This document shows, piece after piece, positions 1-11,620 of a stretch of DNA of 64,000 nt. Source of the DNA: Chloranthus sessilifolius. Taxonomy: Eukaryota > Streptophyta > Magnoliopsida > Chloranthales > Chloranthaceae. The notes beneath the pieces are model-generated. The model searched no databases, was not told the origin of the DNA, and saw only the letters and a program-made list of their open reading frames with translations. Position 1 is the first letter of the stretch. Each line of letters opens with the position of its first letter. The stretch lies in assembly GCA_021018995.1 (NCBI GenBank), contig CM037588.1, positions 90,122,765-90,186,764 of the forward strand, in the 5' to 3' direction. The position numbers and the translations under genes were made by a program.

Positions 1-288
1 ACAATCCAACACTCTCTTTTATCTATTCTTTATTTTAGATAATTATAGGGCCAGATCTGGTAGCACAGATCTAGAGGTTTATCTCTCAGTTTAGACAAAC
101 TTCTCGTGGACGATCTTGAAATACTTACTTTTAAAACTTGCTACAATTGGCGATCTTGCAGGGCCGGTGTTAGCCCCAATGTCTTGATATCCCTTTCATA
201 AGTTAACATCCATATAATTTAGCATTCTTTAATTCTTTAATTATTGATTTATAATGCACATAATTTTGGCACACTTGGAGCGACAACA
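1..288 (+). repeat. Element A 5' LTR, 3' end only
   Basis: Nearly identical to 5884-6175 and ends in ACAACA, a canonical CA terminus. The rest of the LTR lies before the window. It contains the perfect palindrome CCAGATCTGG at 51-60, also found in the 3' copy at 5935-5944. Confidence 0.92.
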
Positions 289-295
289 AGTTTTT

Positions 296-313
296 TGGCG
301 CTGTTCTTGGGAA
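296..313 (+). other. Element A primer binding site (tRNA-Asp type)
   Basis: TGGCGCTGTTCTTGGGAA, 7 nt after the LTR end. It resembles the complement of the plant tRNA-Asp(GTC) 3' end (TGGCGCCGTTGCCGGGGA), with several mismatches. This primer type is usual for Athila/Tat-like elements. Confidence 0.75.
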
Positions 314-735
314 GTTTGTTCTAAAATAGATAAACCTATGTTTATTTTCATTTATTTTAATTTTTGCTTTAAAACGCACTTTGCATTCCAAGTGCTTGAT
401 TAAATGTCTACAATGTTTTGTATAGAAAACACATTTCTTTATGTAATTTTTTATTTTTTCGAGTTTTTATTCATGCCTTCTAGTTATTTGAATAAATGTG
501 CCACTCTTTTGTCTTTTGTCAAATTTGGGCGTGCTTTGAGTTTCTTTTTATTTTTGTCAATACTTGAATAAGTCTGCTGCGGTTTTTGGATGTTTGCGAG
601 ATCCGAGGCCGTTCAACAAGGAGCATCTGGACCAAAGTCGAGCAGATCTCGCTTGAGTTTGCATCCTTCTCCTTTGTATTCATTTTCTATTTTAAATTCT
701 TGAGAACCAGCAATTACTGTGTTTAATGTCTGCTT
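314..735 (+). other. Element A leader, no gene
   Basis: AT-rich untranslated leader. Where gag would be expected, no open frame or capsid/zinc-knuckle motif is visible, so gag appears to have been deleted. Confidence 0.6.
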
Positions 736-1480
736 TTGATTTACATCGAAAATTTAAAAAATGAAAAACAGAAAATAACAAAATTGTTGAAAAGAGGAGG
801 AGAAATTTGTTCCTCACCTCCCATTTCCCCATGCAATGAAGTTTCTCCTTTTGACAAAGGAAACACAAAAATTGAGGAAATGATGGAGACATTCAAGCAA
901 GTTAAAATTAATCTACCGCTTGATGCAATCAACAGGTCCTCGCTTATGCAAAATTTCTCAAAGAGGTGTGCCCACAAAAGGCAATCTAGGATACATTTAT
1001 CCAAGAAGGCCTTTGTGGAGAAATCAACCAAGTGCTATCAATTGCAACACCACCTAAGATGCAAGACCCTCGAATCCCCACAATCCTCGCATCATTGGGG
1101 AGCACACCATTGAGAAAGCCTTGCTAGATCTGGTGCTAGTGTCAACTCGCTTCCCTATTACATCTATGAGAAGCTAGGTTTGGGAGAATTGAAACCCACT
1201 CAAGTGGTGTTACTAATGACAGATCTGAAAGGAAACCTATGGGGTTGATTGAAGATGTTTTGGTAGGAGTAGACAAGTTTTTCTACCTACCGACTTTTTG
1301 GTGTTGGACATGGAACCAACCAAAAGTACCCTTGCCATCCTGTCGTGCAGGAAGACCATTCTGGCACACTTAATGCATGCATTCAATGCAGGTGTGGCAT
1401 GATGGAGGTGTCTTTTGGAAATATGAAAGCTAAATTGAATGTCTATATTGCTGTTACTCAACCTCAATTCACGAGGAATG
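736..1480 (+). pseudogene. Element A protease region remnant
   Basis: Shifting between frames, the stretch reads as the gag-pol linker and aspartic protease of Athila/Tat elements. It has a linker like YAKFLKE, then IATPPKMQDP and LASLGSTPLRKALLDL, then KLGLGELKPT, and finally NACIQCRCGMMEVSFGNMKA (within the open frame 1345-1749), which matches the protease tail of this family. The active-site region near 1122-1140 has lost one base, which throws the LLDLGA-type motif out of frame, and further shifts follow near 1235 and 1300. The gene is dead. The family identification is from motif recognition only. Confidence 0.75.
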
Positions 1481-1659
1481 TTTCCATGTTGACATCATTG
1501 ATGAGCTGGTGGAGGAGTCTTTACAAACATTTCTGCAAGGTAAAGACTCCACCACAAAATTTAGAAATAATTGGGGATCCACTGAGAATGAAGGAAAAGG
1601 GAGATCAAATTCAACGGGACTCTGCTTTGTGCAAGGCACTCTGTGATCATCAAGTTCTC

Positions 1660-1840
1660 TCTCTGGAGACCTCCTCCCCTCTTCCACAAGTTACCAAGGA
1701 AGCTTCAACTCACCGAATCGGAAGAACTGAGGATGGATGCCTACACTAGCTACAGATTGTACAAAGAAAAGGTTAAATCTTTCCATGATAGGAGCCTCAT
1801 GACAAAAGAATTCATACCGGGGTCCAAGGTATGGTTATAA
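1660..1840 (+). pseudogene. Element A integrase C-terminal remnant
   Basis: The frame 1643-1840 ends in a segment with EELRMDAY, YKEKVKSFHD and EFIPGSKVWL. This corresponds to the integrase C-terminal region of Athila/Tat polyproteins, just past the catalytic core (compare the family pattern of Y-K-E-K, F-H-D, then P-G-x-x-V). It directly follows protease-derived sequence, so RT, RNase H and the D,D-35-E core (roughly 2.5 kb in a complete element) are missing between about 1560 and 1690. There is no chromodomain. Confidence 0.7.
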
Positions 1841-4256
1841 TTTCTGCTGTCTTTTAGGCATGCTGTTTTTCTCCATTTGCATCCACTTTTCCCAACTGGA
1901 CCTGCTGAGATCATTTTTCATTTTTAGGAATCATGTAGGATAATGAGTAGTGGATCATAGGCTGTTTTGAATATTCAATGGACCTTGATTTTATTTTCTT
2001 CGATATTTCTTCATCATAAAGGGTCTCATTGTGTGAACCTGCTTTTAATATGTGCTCCCATGCTTCATTATTTTTTCATACACATCATCAACAAAGGGTC
2101 AATCTTATGAATCTTGCTTTTCACCGTATTCTCGCTAATCATTTTTATAATCACTTAGATTCATAAGTATCTCGGGCTTTTGGGTTTGTTTCTTTGGGCT
2201 TAGGATATATCATTTGGCATTAGATTTTACATTTTAGGAATTTTAGTTTCAAATTCTGTTTTAGATCGCCGATTTTGTTTTCTTTCTTAGGTTAATGTGT
2301 CCTCGTTTCTTGATTTTCGTCATTTTTTGTGAGTCTGATTAGTTTCTAACTTTGTTTTCCTATTTTGCATTAACAAATTCTGTTTTTGTATCAACACTTT
2401 TCTATTTTTTCAACTTTGTATTCAGGTCCCTTACCTTGTTTTCTTGTTTCTGTTATTAGCATTAGTTTCCTTCCATTTGCATAGTAATCCTTCTATTTGT
2501 TAGATTTTATTTAGCAGTTCTAGCGTTGTTTTGTTGATTTTTCTTGCATTTGTATATCATGTTTTTTCCTTGCTCATATCTTCAGTTTTACATTTTATTT
2601 TCTCACGCATATAGTTTAGATTTTTTACATTCTTAGTTTTTCTTTCTTCTTTTACCCTGCCGCCTAGTCTCTCATTGTCTAGAACATTGAGGACAATGTT
2701 CATCTTAGGTTTGGGGTGTGGCGACAAGTCTGCCTAAGGAATAGTTAACATAAGGGCGAGAATCACCTAAGTAATTAGGAAATGTATTAATTTACTTAAG
2801 AATCATGACAACTAGAAAATTTAAAATTCCTTTGCCAAATTTAGACATTCTAAACCTTGCGATATTCTACATTTCCATGATGATTACACCATAAAAACAT
2901 CCGGTATCAAAGACGTAGTAAGTCAAAAGGAAGAGAAAAGGTAAAGATATACTTAAAAGCTCAAGGAAAAACCATAACCGTGAGAATTGAGCCCATATAT
3001 TTCCATCTCTGTTGAAGAGTGACTGAGACAATTTTTCGATTCAAAGGATTGGTGAGGCATTAGATCCACTAGAAGTTAGGAAACTTCAAATTAAAACAAG
3101 TAACAACACTCATGAAACGAGGAAAGATCAAGGCCTTCTTTGGACACTTGAACCTAACAGAACCAAGAAAAATCTGCCCTTGTTTGTACCCCATTTGAGT
3201 CAGAATCCTACAATTCTTCATCAAAAATACTCAAAAGTATTTGCACCGAACCTATGGAACTAATTCACCTTCCCTCACTCGAGAATTCGGGAGGTAAAGG
3301 AGAAAGAATCGAAGATGGACCATTTCTGGGCAACATCAAGAAAATGAAGAGAAAATACCTCAAAAACAGCAATATGGTGATGAGAAAAGAAGAGACAAAC
3401 AATGTAAAAAGTTGTAAGCAAAAAGGCAAAAAGGGACCTTATGTTGAAAATGCAAGATCAAAGAAAGAACTGATCATCGTGAATGTGAGAATCTCAAAAG
3501 AAGAAGAAAGAAGCTAAACTCAAAAGGTGGAGTCATGAACCATCTCCGCACTTCTGAGTTCTCAAATTCAAACCTCTGCTCAAACCGCCTTTCCTTGAAA
3601 CTTCACTCCATAAGCCATACAAACAAACCTAGATTAAAAGCCCTTGTGATCCAAAGTTGAGTGAGTGTCATGTGGAGATAAGAAGTGACCCAATCTATGG
3701 TGAGGAGATGTCAATGATGCCATTGCCTAAGAATCATGCCTATGCTCATGCTTACAGATCCATTTGGGAGATGTAACGCTCTTGAGCTTGAGTGAAAATG
3801 AACCCTCAACAAAAACACCGATGAGAGTATACCCGGTGAGTGTTTGGGTTGGAACTTGAGCACCTTAAGTATGACTTATAACCTAATTTTTATCCATAGG
3901 ATGAGCTTCACGGCACATTTGTATGATTTTCTATGATGTTACAGATTGGAAATATTGAAACATTCATGAGGTTTATAAATGTTTAAATTCTGCAAACAAT
4001 AATCAAATTTTACATTTCATCATTGATTCAAGAGTAACTAACCTGCTCCTTGATTGCTCATTTGATAATATTGCGATGTTAAGTTTCATGGAGAAGTTTG
4101 TGGGTACCTTCACTGAAAACCCTCAGAGACTTCACTCCTCCTCTAGGGATCACCTAGGGTTTAAAAGGCTTGTTGCATATGCTAAATGCACCGTGCTTCC
4201 TACAAAAGTGGCTCTTTACTTTGTTTTTTATGTTTCTTTGCTCGTGGACTAGCAAA
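1841..4256 (+). other. Element A 3' non-coding region with duplicated PPT-like site
   Basis: Long T-rich stretch to about 2660, then a motif AACATTGAGGACAATGTT followed by TTAGGTTTGGGGTGTG at 2705-2720. The same purine motif recurs at the true 3' LTR border (4261-4274). The frame 3254-3517 is lysine-rich with no recognisable domain, and no envelope-like protein is convincing. Sequence at 4139-4215 resembles the inverse of 19457-19540 in element B, so A and B share a 3' UTR lineage. Confidence 0.65.
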
Positions 4257-4272
4257 GCTTAGGTTTGGGGTG
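4257..4272 (+). other. Element A polypurine tract
   Basis: The purine-rich AGGTTTGGGGTG run lies immediately before the TGATAAG start of the 3' LTR and would prime plus-strand synthesis. Element B has the related AGGTTTGGGAGTG at the same place. Confidence 0.75.
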
Positions 4273-4604
4273 TGATAAGTAGTGAAAATACCATTTTCAC
4301 CCCTAAACACGAGCCTTGAAAGACCCTTGAGAGGACTAAATAAGTGCTTTAGTGTTCATATTGCTAACCAAAAAGATGTGTCCAAACCGAAAACCATCCT
4401 AAAATGATCAAAAGTCGACAACGCATGTCAAACTCAAAGAGGAGTGAAGAAATAGCCTCAACAATGGCTAAAAAGGTCCTAAAAGAGCAAGAAAAGATCT
4501 CAAGAAGAAGAAGGATCCATTCGAAAGAAGAATGGAAGCTAAAGTTCAATTCAAAAGAACTTCTACTATTAAAGAACTTTGAACTTTGCAAAAGAAGAAA
4601 ACAC

Positions 4605-4795
4605 TACTGCGAAAAGAAGAGAAGTCCTTTGAAAAGATCTCCACGAAGCCAAAGTCCTTTGCGAAAAGATCTCCTGAAGCCAAAGTCCTTGCTAAAAGAT
4701 CTCCACGAAGCCAAAGTGCTTTGCGAAAAGATCCCCTGAAGCCAAAATACTTTGCGAAGAGAGCTTCTGGAGCCAAACTACTTTGCGAAAAGACC
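4605..4795 (+). repeat. Tandem array of about 31 bp in A LTR
   Basis: Five to six imperfect copies of a unit built on AAAAGATCTCC..GAAGCCAAAG followed by CTTTGCG. The array produces the Lys/Arg/Ser-rich open frames 4404-4739 and 4586-4876, which I regard as by-products of the repeat and not genes. Confidence 0.85.
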
Positions 4796-5150
4796 CTTAA
4801 ACTCTGCGAAATGGCATACTGGGGATTTACAGGCACTTTGAAGGGCATTTCAGAACTCGTGACGCGCCCAATGTAATTAAAAGCCAGAGACATTAGGAAG
4901 ATTCAAGCACAAACCAAAGGCATATTCACGTGAAAACCCAAAGATGAAATCACTTGGAACTTCTAGAAGCTCAAACAGACTTTTGAATTCCCATAATGTA
5001 ATTGATGCTTCTAACGATTGATTGGTGAACCGGATCGAGCATTTTCATTGGCCGTAATGATCCGGATCCCGGTGCTCGACTCTATTGGTTGATACAGATC
5101 TATCCAATTACGATTGGTTGATACACATCTGAAATGGACTTAGGGAAAAC

Positions 5151-5158
5151 TATAAATA
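5151..5158 (+). promoter_or_regulatory. Putative TATA box in A LTR
   Basis: TATAAATA in an otherwise mixed stretch of the LTR, about 1 kb before its end, on the element's sense strand. A likely start for the element's transcript; position and sequence are the only evidence. Confidence 0.55.
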
Positions 5159-6175
5159 GACGAACCATTTGCCCAATTTGGGTATCCAGTTTTAGAGTTT
5201 TCATCTCTGCTTTCCTCATTCCGGTCGATAGCTTATCCGAACCCCCGTAATCCCTTCTTGTAGTTTACCTTTGAGAGCCATTGTGAGTAATTTGTACTTC
5301 CAAGTTCGGATTCAAGATCAGAATCTGAGGGTTCTCTCGAGAAGCTCAGACCGTAAGTCCGAGGGCTCTCTAAGAAGCCGTGCTCGTAATTGTAACGTTG
5401 GATTTTAAAGGTTCTTTGTAATTTGTGTCTTCTCCATTGGAGTCATGTCGAGGGTTACGAATGATCACCTTAGTGCATTAGACTTCTTTAGATTCACTTA
5501 TCCGCATCCAACTTCCCTTAATTCATCATCCCCGTACATGAATTAGCGTTGGTAACCTAATTCAAGCAGACATTTGATGATGTTCATGTTACGAACTAAA
5601 GAATAGGCTATTACTAGTGACAGATCTGTGACCATTTAAGTGGATGATCACGCCCATAAGTCTAAACCTATTCCTTAATTCGGATTTATTTCTCTTACAT
5701 CTGTGCTGGTAGCCAGATGAAGATTGAATCTGCTCTGTTGAACTACAGATCCTCCATTAAAATTCAGAGGCTAAAGTACATGAAGCTATTATTTCTGCAT
5801 TTGTCTTATTTTAAACACCTCCCCAACTCGGATCTGGATCATGTAGTTAGTTCTTTTCTTTATTTGCTTATAGTTAAATGTGACACAATCCAACACTCTC
5901 TTTTATCTATTCTTTATTTTAGATAATTATAGGGCCAGATCTGGTAGCACAGATCTGGAGGTTTATCTCTCAGTTTAGACAAACTTCTCTGTGGACGATC
6001 TTGAAATACTTACTTTTAAAACTTGCTACAATTGGCCCTGATCTTGCAGGCCAGTGTTAGCCCTAATGTGCTGATATCCCTTTCATAAGTTAACATCCAT
6101 ATAATTTAGCATTCTTTAATTCTTTAATTATTGATTTATAATGCACATAATTTTGGCACACTTGGAGCGACAACA

Positions 6176-6497
6176 GGTACCTAATGCAAACTTTTCATAA
6201 AATAGGTTGTTATAGGGTGGCTGACTCCTTGATTCTCATGAGTGGAGTTGTCAAGTCTCTCTTCAATATTTGACCATTTTAGGATCAGCTGATTGACCTG
6301 TCCATAATTGAGAGTTAACGAGTTGGTTACTAGCTAATACAAATTCTCACAAAACCTTATTTCTTTTCTACTTCAGCCATCAAACAAATACTTTAATATT
6401 CTACTTTTTAGCTTTAGATCTTGTCAAAGACTCCCTTACACATATTTAAGGCCCCTGAAAAATATTTGCATCATCATAAGATTTATACAACTATATA
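6176..6497. other. Unassigned DNA between A and solo LTR D
   Basis: About 320 bp with no open frame, repeat border or RNA gene that I recognise. It should be continuous with 9989-11085 once the solo LTR is removed. Confidence 0.5.
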
Positions 6498-6801
6498 TGT
6501 CACGACTCGAAATTCTACCTCATCCCGAAGGTCTAGAATTTCGAGTTATGACCCGCACATATCTCGAATATGCTAAGCGGACATACACTTAATCAGAGTT
6601 ATAATGTAAAATAGGTTCCACGAAATCCGTGAAAGCCAACACATAAAGGTAGAAATAAAAACAGTCATAAATATTGAATATGTGTGATAAAATCATAATC
6701 CACCAATAAAATGTAAATCCGGTCGGAGACAAATTCGATAAAATAAACTATAAAATCTACAATACTACTATAAATAAAACTCAATACCAAGTCCACAATG
6801 A

Positions 6802-6975
6802 TCAGTAACCGGCACTCGGATCAAGATCAGCACCGTAGTCCTCCTGATAACCAGCAGCGTCGCCCTCCAAAGGCTCCTGGTACTTAACGCCCGCGAGATC
6901 AATGAAATCAACGTCGGCGGGATCTAGATGGCTCGCGTCTACTCCACCAGCGTAATCACTTGTAACTGGTAGATT
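6802..6975 (-). other. Acidic reading frame in solo LTR D
   Basis: Minus-strand frame reading LPVTSDYAGG, then an Asp/Glu-rich run ending ADLDPSAGY and a stop at 6802. There is no obvious start codon. Its position next to the TGAGTT/AACTCA stem and its V-T opening match frames in elements C, E, G and I. It may be a translated exon or upstream frame of the retrotransposon RNA, or a relic of one. Confidence 0.45.
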
Positions 6976-8140
6976 ATCGTGGGATGAGTTAACTCAGTCA
7001 CGTAAACTCAGTGGATACACCACCAATCCCCCCCATACTACTCAGGTGCATTGTGGGTACATTAAGTGAGTGATAAACATAATATCTCAAAGCAGATAGT
7101 AAAAGAAAGATAAAATCATATGTATATCATGAAACTCATATCATATCATAAATGCAAGATCATGATTTAGACACTCATATCCTAACGTACTTTACCATAT
7201 CTCATAACATATCATACCATGTCTTATTATCATTCTCGCACATACGTCTGTACATCGCATGAGTGTAACTAGCATACTCGTGAAATCCTAAACGACCTGC
7301 GTCAGAGTCGTTGCTCGAGCTACCATGGGAGGGTCAATATAGTATCATACCACCATATCATAACGCCCTCGTGTCATACTCATACTCCACCACCCAGCCA
7401 ATGGGGAGACATAATGGCCAAAGTCACTCATAACATACTCATACTCATAATCTCTCCTAGAGACCCGTCTTGGCTGAAAGACGTTGTTGCCCTTATAGTG
7501 GCTACGCAAGGAACGGCACGTACAAAGGCTTAAGTTCTTTATCTTTTACTGGCCTACACAGCGATATCTTATTGTTGTGCTTGTATCATAACTTATCTTA
7601 TCTCATACTCATATATTATCATACTCTTATACTTAATCCTAGGAAAAACTATAGTGAGGTAACTGTTCTAATTCACGCTTCCCAAGAAAAAGGTTTCGTA
7701 GTAACCTGGATGTACTTTGTGTGTTAGTTTATATTATTATAGAGGTGTTGCATCCGTACATGGATGCCAATATACCGAGTTTCACATGACCGTAAAAGAA
7801 ACCTCACCACAGCTAAGGCCCAAAGCCCGATTCACGTATCATATCTCATATCTTATCCTCTCGTATTAAGACTCGGGGTGATAGGATCACCGTATATGAA
7901 GTTACACTGAATTTACACTCACCCGACTCGCCATGGGTCCCATTCTACTATGAGTTGTAAGGCATGTGAATACGGTATATTCCTTGCTTCGATACCATCT
8001 TAGTGAGTCACCACGCCCAACCGTAGGCATGATCTCATACACTCTCGTACATATGTTCTAACTTACTCATAACTCATATAATGTAATTCAGATGGAAATA
8101 TAGAAAGTCAGACGTACAAAAAGATTTATATTAGATTATC

Positions 8141-8161
8141 TTATATATATATATATATATT
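8141..8161. repeat. TA microsatellite
   Basis: About ten TA units; a second, shorter run lies at 8307-8321. Confidence 0.9.
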
Positions 8162-9993
8162 TATTTACAAACATTCTAATACAACATAAAATAGGATAAT
8201 TATAAGTGTATTCTCGATAATGGGAAGGTCGGGGTTCGATGTTCATGAGGTTTCGAATTTCTAACACTTCGTGTTATCGAAGAGGTCGCGTTAAAGCGAT
8301 AAATTGATATATATATATATAATAATTAGATAATTAAATTAAATGGTATTTATAATTATTAAGTTATTATTTATCATGACCATCGATCGAAAGACCTTAC
8401 AATATAATATACACAGAAACTTTGGTCATGAGAATTAGAAAATAACACTAAATTCAAATAGCCTTGAGTCATTCAAAATTGAACCCAACTTCTTGCTCTA
8501 TTTTGATCTCTAAAACGTTAGATTCGTGAAATGGCTATTTCACACAAAGTTGTAAAGCTCGCTGTCTTCTTTTCAATGCCATAAGAATCACATTAATCCG
8601 AGGTCAGGGTAAAAAGATATGGCTAAACTACAAAAATAGGTGCATCAATGGTCGCGAGCTCGGGTTCGTGGACACGAATTTGAGTTCGTAGCCGTGAGTT
8701 CGGACCCGAAACTTCAAGATGGTACAATCTATTATTCTTTTAAATAAAATAAAAATATAATTTAATTTTTAGACTTAATTAATTTTAAATAAATAATAAT
8801 ATATATTATTATAGTCTTAGTAGAAGGATAAATTTCTAATTACATAGATTTGGAAATAAACAATATCAATATAATATTATGCCAATTAAGTCAATCTATC
8901 AAATTTATAAATATTAGAGTTTAATTAATTTTATAAAAATAAAAGAGAAAGTAAATATATTAGATATGCAGACCTAATAGAAGGTAAAATATTAATGGCC
9001 AAAACAAAAGGGATTCTTGAAAAGAAAAGAGAAATAACATATAAACTCGATTTACAGTTCATGCAATTTTAATAGAAAAATAAAATACTAAACATGCAGA
9101 TTTATCATACTTAAAGATATTCATGTTTAATTAGTATGTAAATTTAAAAGGAAGTAGACATATTAAATATACAGACCTAATAGAGGGTAAAATATTAATA
9201 GCCCAAACAAAAGGGTTCTTGAAAAGAAAAAAGAAATAACATATAAACCCGATTTACAGAATATACAACTTTCAAAGGAAAGCATATATTAAACATATAG
9301 GTCTATTAATTTATGAGATATTTGGGTTTAAATAGGATTTTTAAACCCGTCGATGCGCGATCGAACGCATCCTACGCGACGGGATCTGAGAAGAACAAGA
9401 TGGATTGATGGGTACCCACCTCTTGAAGTGTGAACGGAAGATCAACGGCGATTCGGGTTGAAAAGGTCGATGCCTAGGGCGTCGGTTCGTCTAAGTCTTC
9501 AGAGAGAATGATTTTTTATTATAGAGAGTAGAGAGTTTTTAAAGTTTTATTTATAATGGTATAAAATTTTAGGTCAACTCTAATTAACACTTTTCGTAGA
9601 AGATTTAATAAATTAGGAGATTTTTACACCGAATAAGAATTCAAACTTAACTTGGATAGCTTGAGAAAATGTTTCGTTCCAGTGCTTTGTATAACCACCG
9701 AAGCAATTGGTGTTTCTTTCCCGAAATTACAGTTATACCCTTTAACTTGTTTGATCACTTAAAATGGGCATAACTTTTTATATTTTTGTCAGAAGTCGTC
9801 AAATTATATATCGTTGGAATCATATCGACGAGCACTTCGCAATGAGTCTAATATTGATATAGGAAAAATTCAAAAATTTCTATTTTAAAGGGTGGGTTCC
9901 GATTTCGATGTGGAGCGTTAGCACTGTGCATAGTGTGATACATCATCTAACACCGTTAAAATAAAGTCTAAAAATTTGGGTTGTTACAATATA

Positions 9994-10663
9994 TGAATTG
10001 CCATTTAGTCTTAAACTGTGTGAAAGGCTAATCTATACAACATTTGAAGTTAAATTTTCTAATGTGGTAGTTTTTAACAGAATTCACATCTATGTGGCAT
10101 ATTTAGTCATGTAAAAGTTTATTTTTGTGAATCTTACTATAAAAATCTGAAACATCATAAGCTTTTTAGTGTTATATATTACCCTTTAGAAAAAAAAGCT
10201 AATTTACATGTTTCAAGGTCCATCAGGGTCTGATTCATGAGGATTCATGATATTAGACAGGCTATTATGTGTTTTATTATTTATGAAAGCTATTTAGAAG
10301 AGGGATTTGATGACTATGATCTATGCTGAACATTTTTTATACAGAATAAATATTTTATTAAAGACTCATAAAATTACTTATTATAGACAGACTCATAAAA
10401 TAAGTTATTTTAGACACTCAATCCTGGACCATCAATTTATCTCATCACATAATTCGAAGCAATTAAGGTCATTCATATAGGATATTAATTCATACATAAT
10501 CAGAAATTCATGCATCAGGTCTACAACCCACAAACCACAATTTACTAGCCACACTACTCCTACCTACTCTCACCTACTTCCACCCACTCCTTTTAATTTA
10601 TATCATTCATTCTCACGTACTACCCATCTATTGTCATCAACTCTCACCTATTCTCACTAATCT
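9994..10663. other. Unassigned DNA right of solo LTR D
   Basis: No gene or repeat border recognised. From about 10540 the strand is pyrimidine-rich (CTCACCTA/CCTACTC-like runs) up to the mini-CACTA insertion. Confidence 0.5.
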
Positions 10664-10816
10664 CACTACAAAAAAATAAGACTAGTAGCGGCTGTTTTTT
10701 AGCAAAAAACTATTGCTATTAGTCTTGTCGCTATCAAAAACTGCCGCTGTTAGTCCTACCCCTACCAAAAAATGCCTTAATAGCAAGTGTCACTGAAACC
10801 CCTTATTTTTGTAGTG
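10664..10816. mobile_element. Mini-CACTA transposon (153 bp)
   Basis: Terminal inverted repeats CACTACAAAAAAATAAG and, at the right end, CTTATTTTTGTAGTG. It is flanked by a 3-bp target duplication TCT (10661-10663 and 10817-10819), as expected for the CACTA superfamily. The inside holds GTAGCGGC and TTAGCAAAAAAC-like repeats common in plant non-autonomous CACTA elements. No coding capacity; it would rely on a transposase in trans. Confidence 0.9.
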
Positions 10817-10819
10817 TCT

Positions 10820-11085
10820 CCACTCACTACAAACAAATCTCAACCCTTTTGTTATGTACTAGTGTTGTTTGATGCTCCATTTTGCCATCAATATTTTTAT
10901 TTAAACCCTGTCATCTTATGAAATTTGGAGATACAGAAAGCTTGTGCTGAGAATTGTGATGATCTTCTAGATATTCTAAGCTTCAATTAAGAGCACTCTA
11001 GGTGTCCAATGCTTGAAGGTTTAGACCAAAAAAAGTTTAAGCTCAAGTAAGTCTTATTTTGTTTAGGCAATTTATATGGTATAAC
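10820..11085. other. Unassigned DNA left of element E
   Basis: About 265 bp with no feature recognised. Ends at the outer border of the large retrotransposon nest. Confidence 0.5.
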
Positions 11086-11431
11086 TATCACGACCCAGAA
11101 TTCTACCCAATCTAAATGGCTTAGAACTTAGTATTATACCATCACACACTTGTTAAGGCGATAAGCGGACAAACATACGCTTCATAACTTATCTTAGAAA
11201 ATAAGATCGAGGGGCATTTAAATAATAACTTATAATAAATAGCTCACAAGTAAAAGTGAAAAGTGTAAACGACAATTAAGGTAATTTCCTAATCATGTAT
11301 CTAAGATATGAAATAAACTGAAGTTTCACGTAGGATAAAACCGTCCATACGTAAACCCATAAGAAGTACCAAAAAATGACTAAAACATATCTCTCAATGA
11401 GAACAATAATAACTTGAACTAAAGAATTCTC

Positions 11432-11620
11432 TCAATGCTCATAGTAGTCTGCCGGATCTACTCTCTCATCCAGGAGATGACCGACATTTTCATCCCCAAA
11501 CGCCGGGTCAGGCATAGATGCCTCCACGTCCTCAATTGTGAAAAAATTTTGGTTCTCACCTGTAACTGTTAGATTTTGTGGGATGAGTTTATTTAGTAGT
11601 GTAAATTTAGTGGGTTGCAC
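11432..11620 (-). other. Acidic reading frame in E LTR
   Basis: Part of the open frame 11432-11665. It reads LTVTGENQNF, then EASMPDP, GDEN and LDERVDPADYYEH before the stop. The right LTR copy (about 26210-26340) conserves GENPNF, GDED and LDEGVDP in the same order, though its stop is lost. It may belong to the LTR-encoded acidic frame shared by C, D, G and I. Its function is unknown. Confidence 0.5.

Larger units (their letters stand above)
1..6175 (+). mobile_element. Element A: deleted Athila/Tat-like Ty3/gypsy LTR retrotransposon
   Basis: Positions 1-288 recur at 5884-6175, giving a 5' LTR end and a 3' LTR in the same orientation. A tRNA-Asp-type PBS follows the first copy and a purine tract precedes the second. 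Only two decayed pol pieces remain (protease near 950-1480, integrase C-terminus near 1690-1840); gag, RT, RNase H and the integrase core are absent, so the element cannot have moved on its own proteins. The LTR copies differ by about half a dozen substitutions plus small indels over the shared 288 bp, so the insertion is moderately young. The clade call rests on PBS type, PPT sequence and protease motif style. The 5' TSD is outside the window; bases after the 3' LTR are GGTAC. Confidence 0.88.
4273..6175 (+). repeat. Element A 3' LTR (about 1.9 kb)
   Basis: Starts TGATAAGTAG after the polypurine tract and ends ACAACA. The last 292 bp match the partial 5' LTR at 1-288. It contains a 30-33 bp tandem array, a TATA box and AGATCT-centred palindromes such as CCAGATCTGG (5935-5944). 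Confidence 0.9.
6498..9988 (-). mobile_element. Solo LTR D (3.5 kb, E-type chromovirus family)
   Basis: Begins TGTCACGACTCG, ends GGGTTGTTACA, and is flanked by the 5-bp duplication ATATA (6493-6497 and 9989-9993). No internal domain, PBS or pol is present, so this is the product of LTR-LTR recombination. Segments at 7466-7520 and 7668-7790 match the LTRs of element E, which places it in the same family and in the minus orientation. Near its left end it carries the LTR module described in the findings: TGAGTT...AACTCA at 6985-7010 and an acidic reading frame ending at 6802. It also holds TA microsatellites (8141-8161, 8307-8321). Confidence 0.88.

Noticed and set aside
3254..3517. Possible envelope-like or accessory protein of element A
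   Set aside because: Only 87 lysine-rich residues, no signal or membrane segment, in a region otherwise full of stops.
4404..4876. Lys/Arg/Ser-rich frames that resemble an SR-type protein
   Set aside because: Produced by the 31-bp tandem array in A's LTR; overlapping frames on both strands are equally open.
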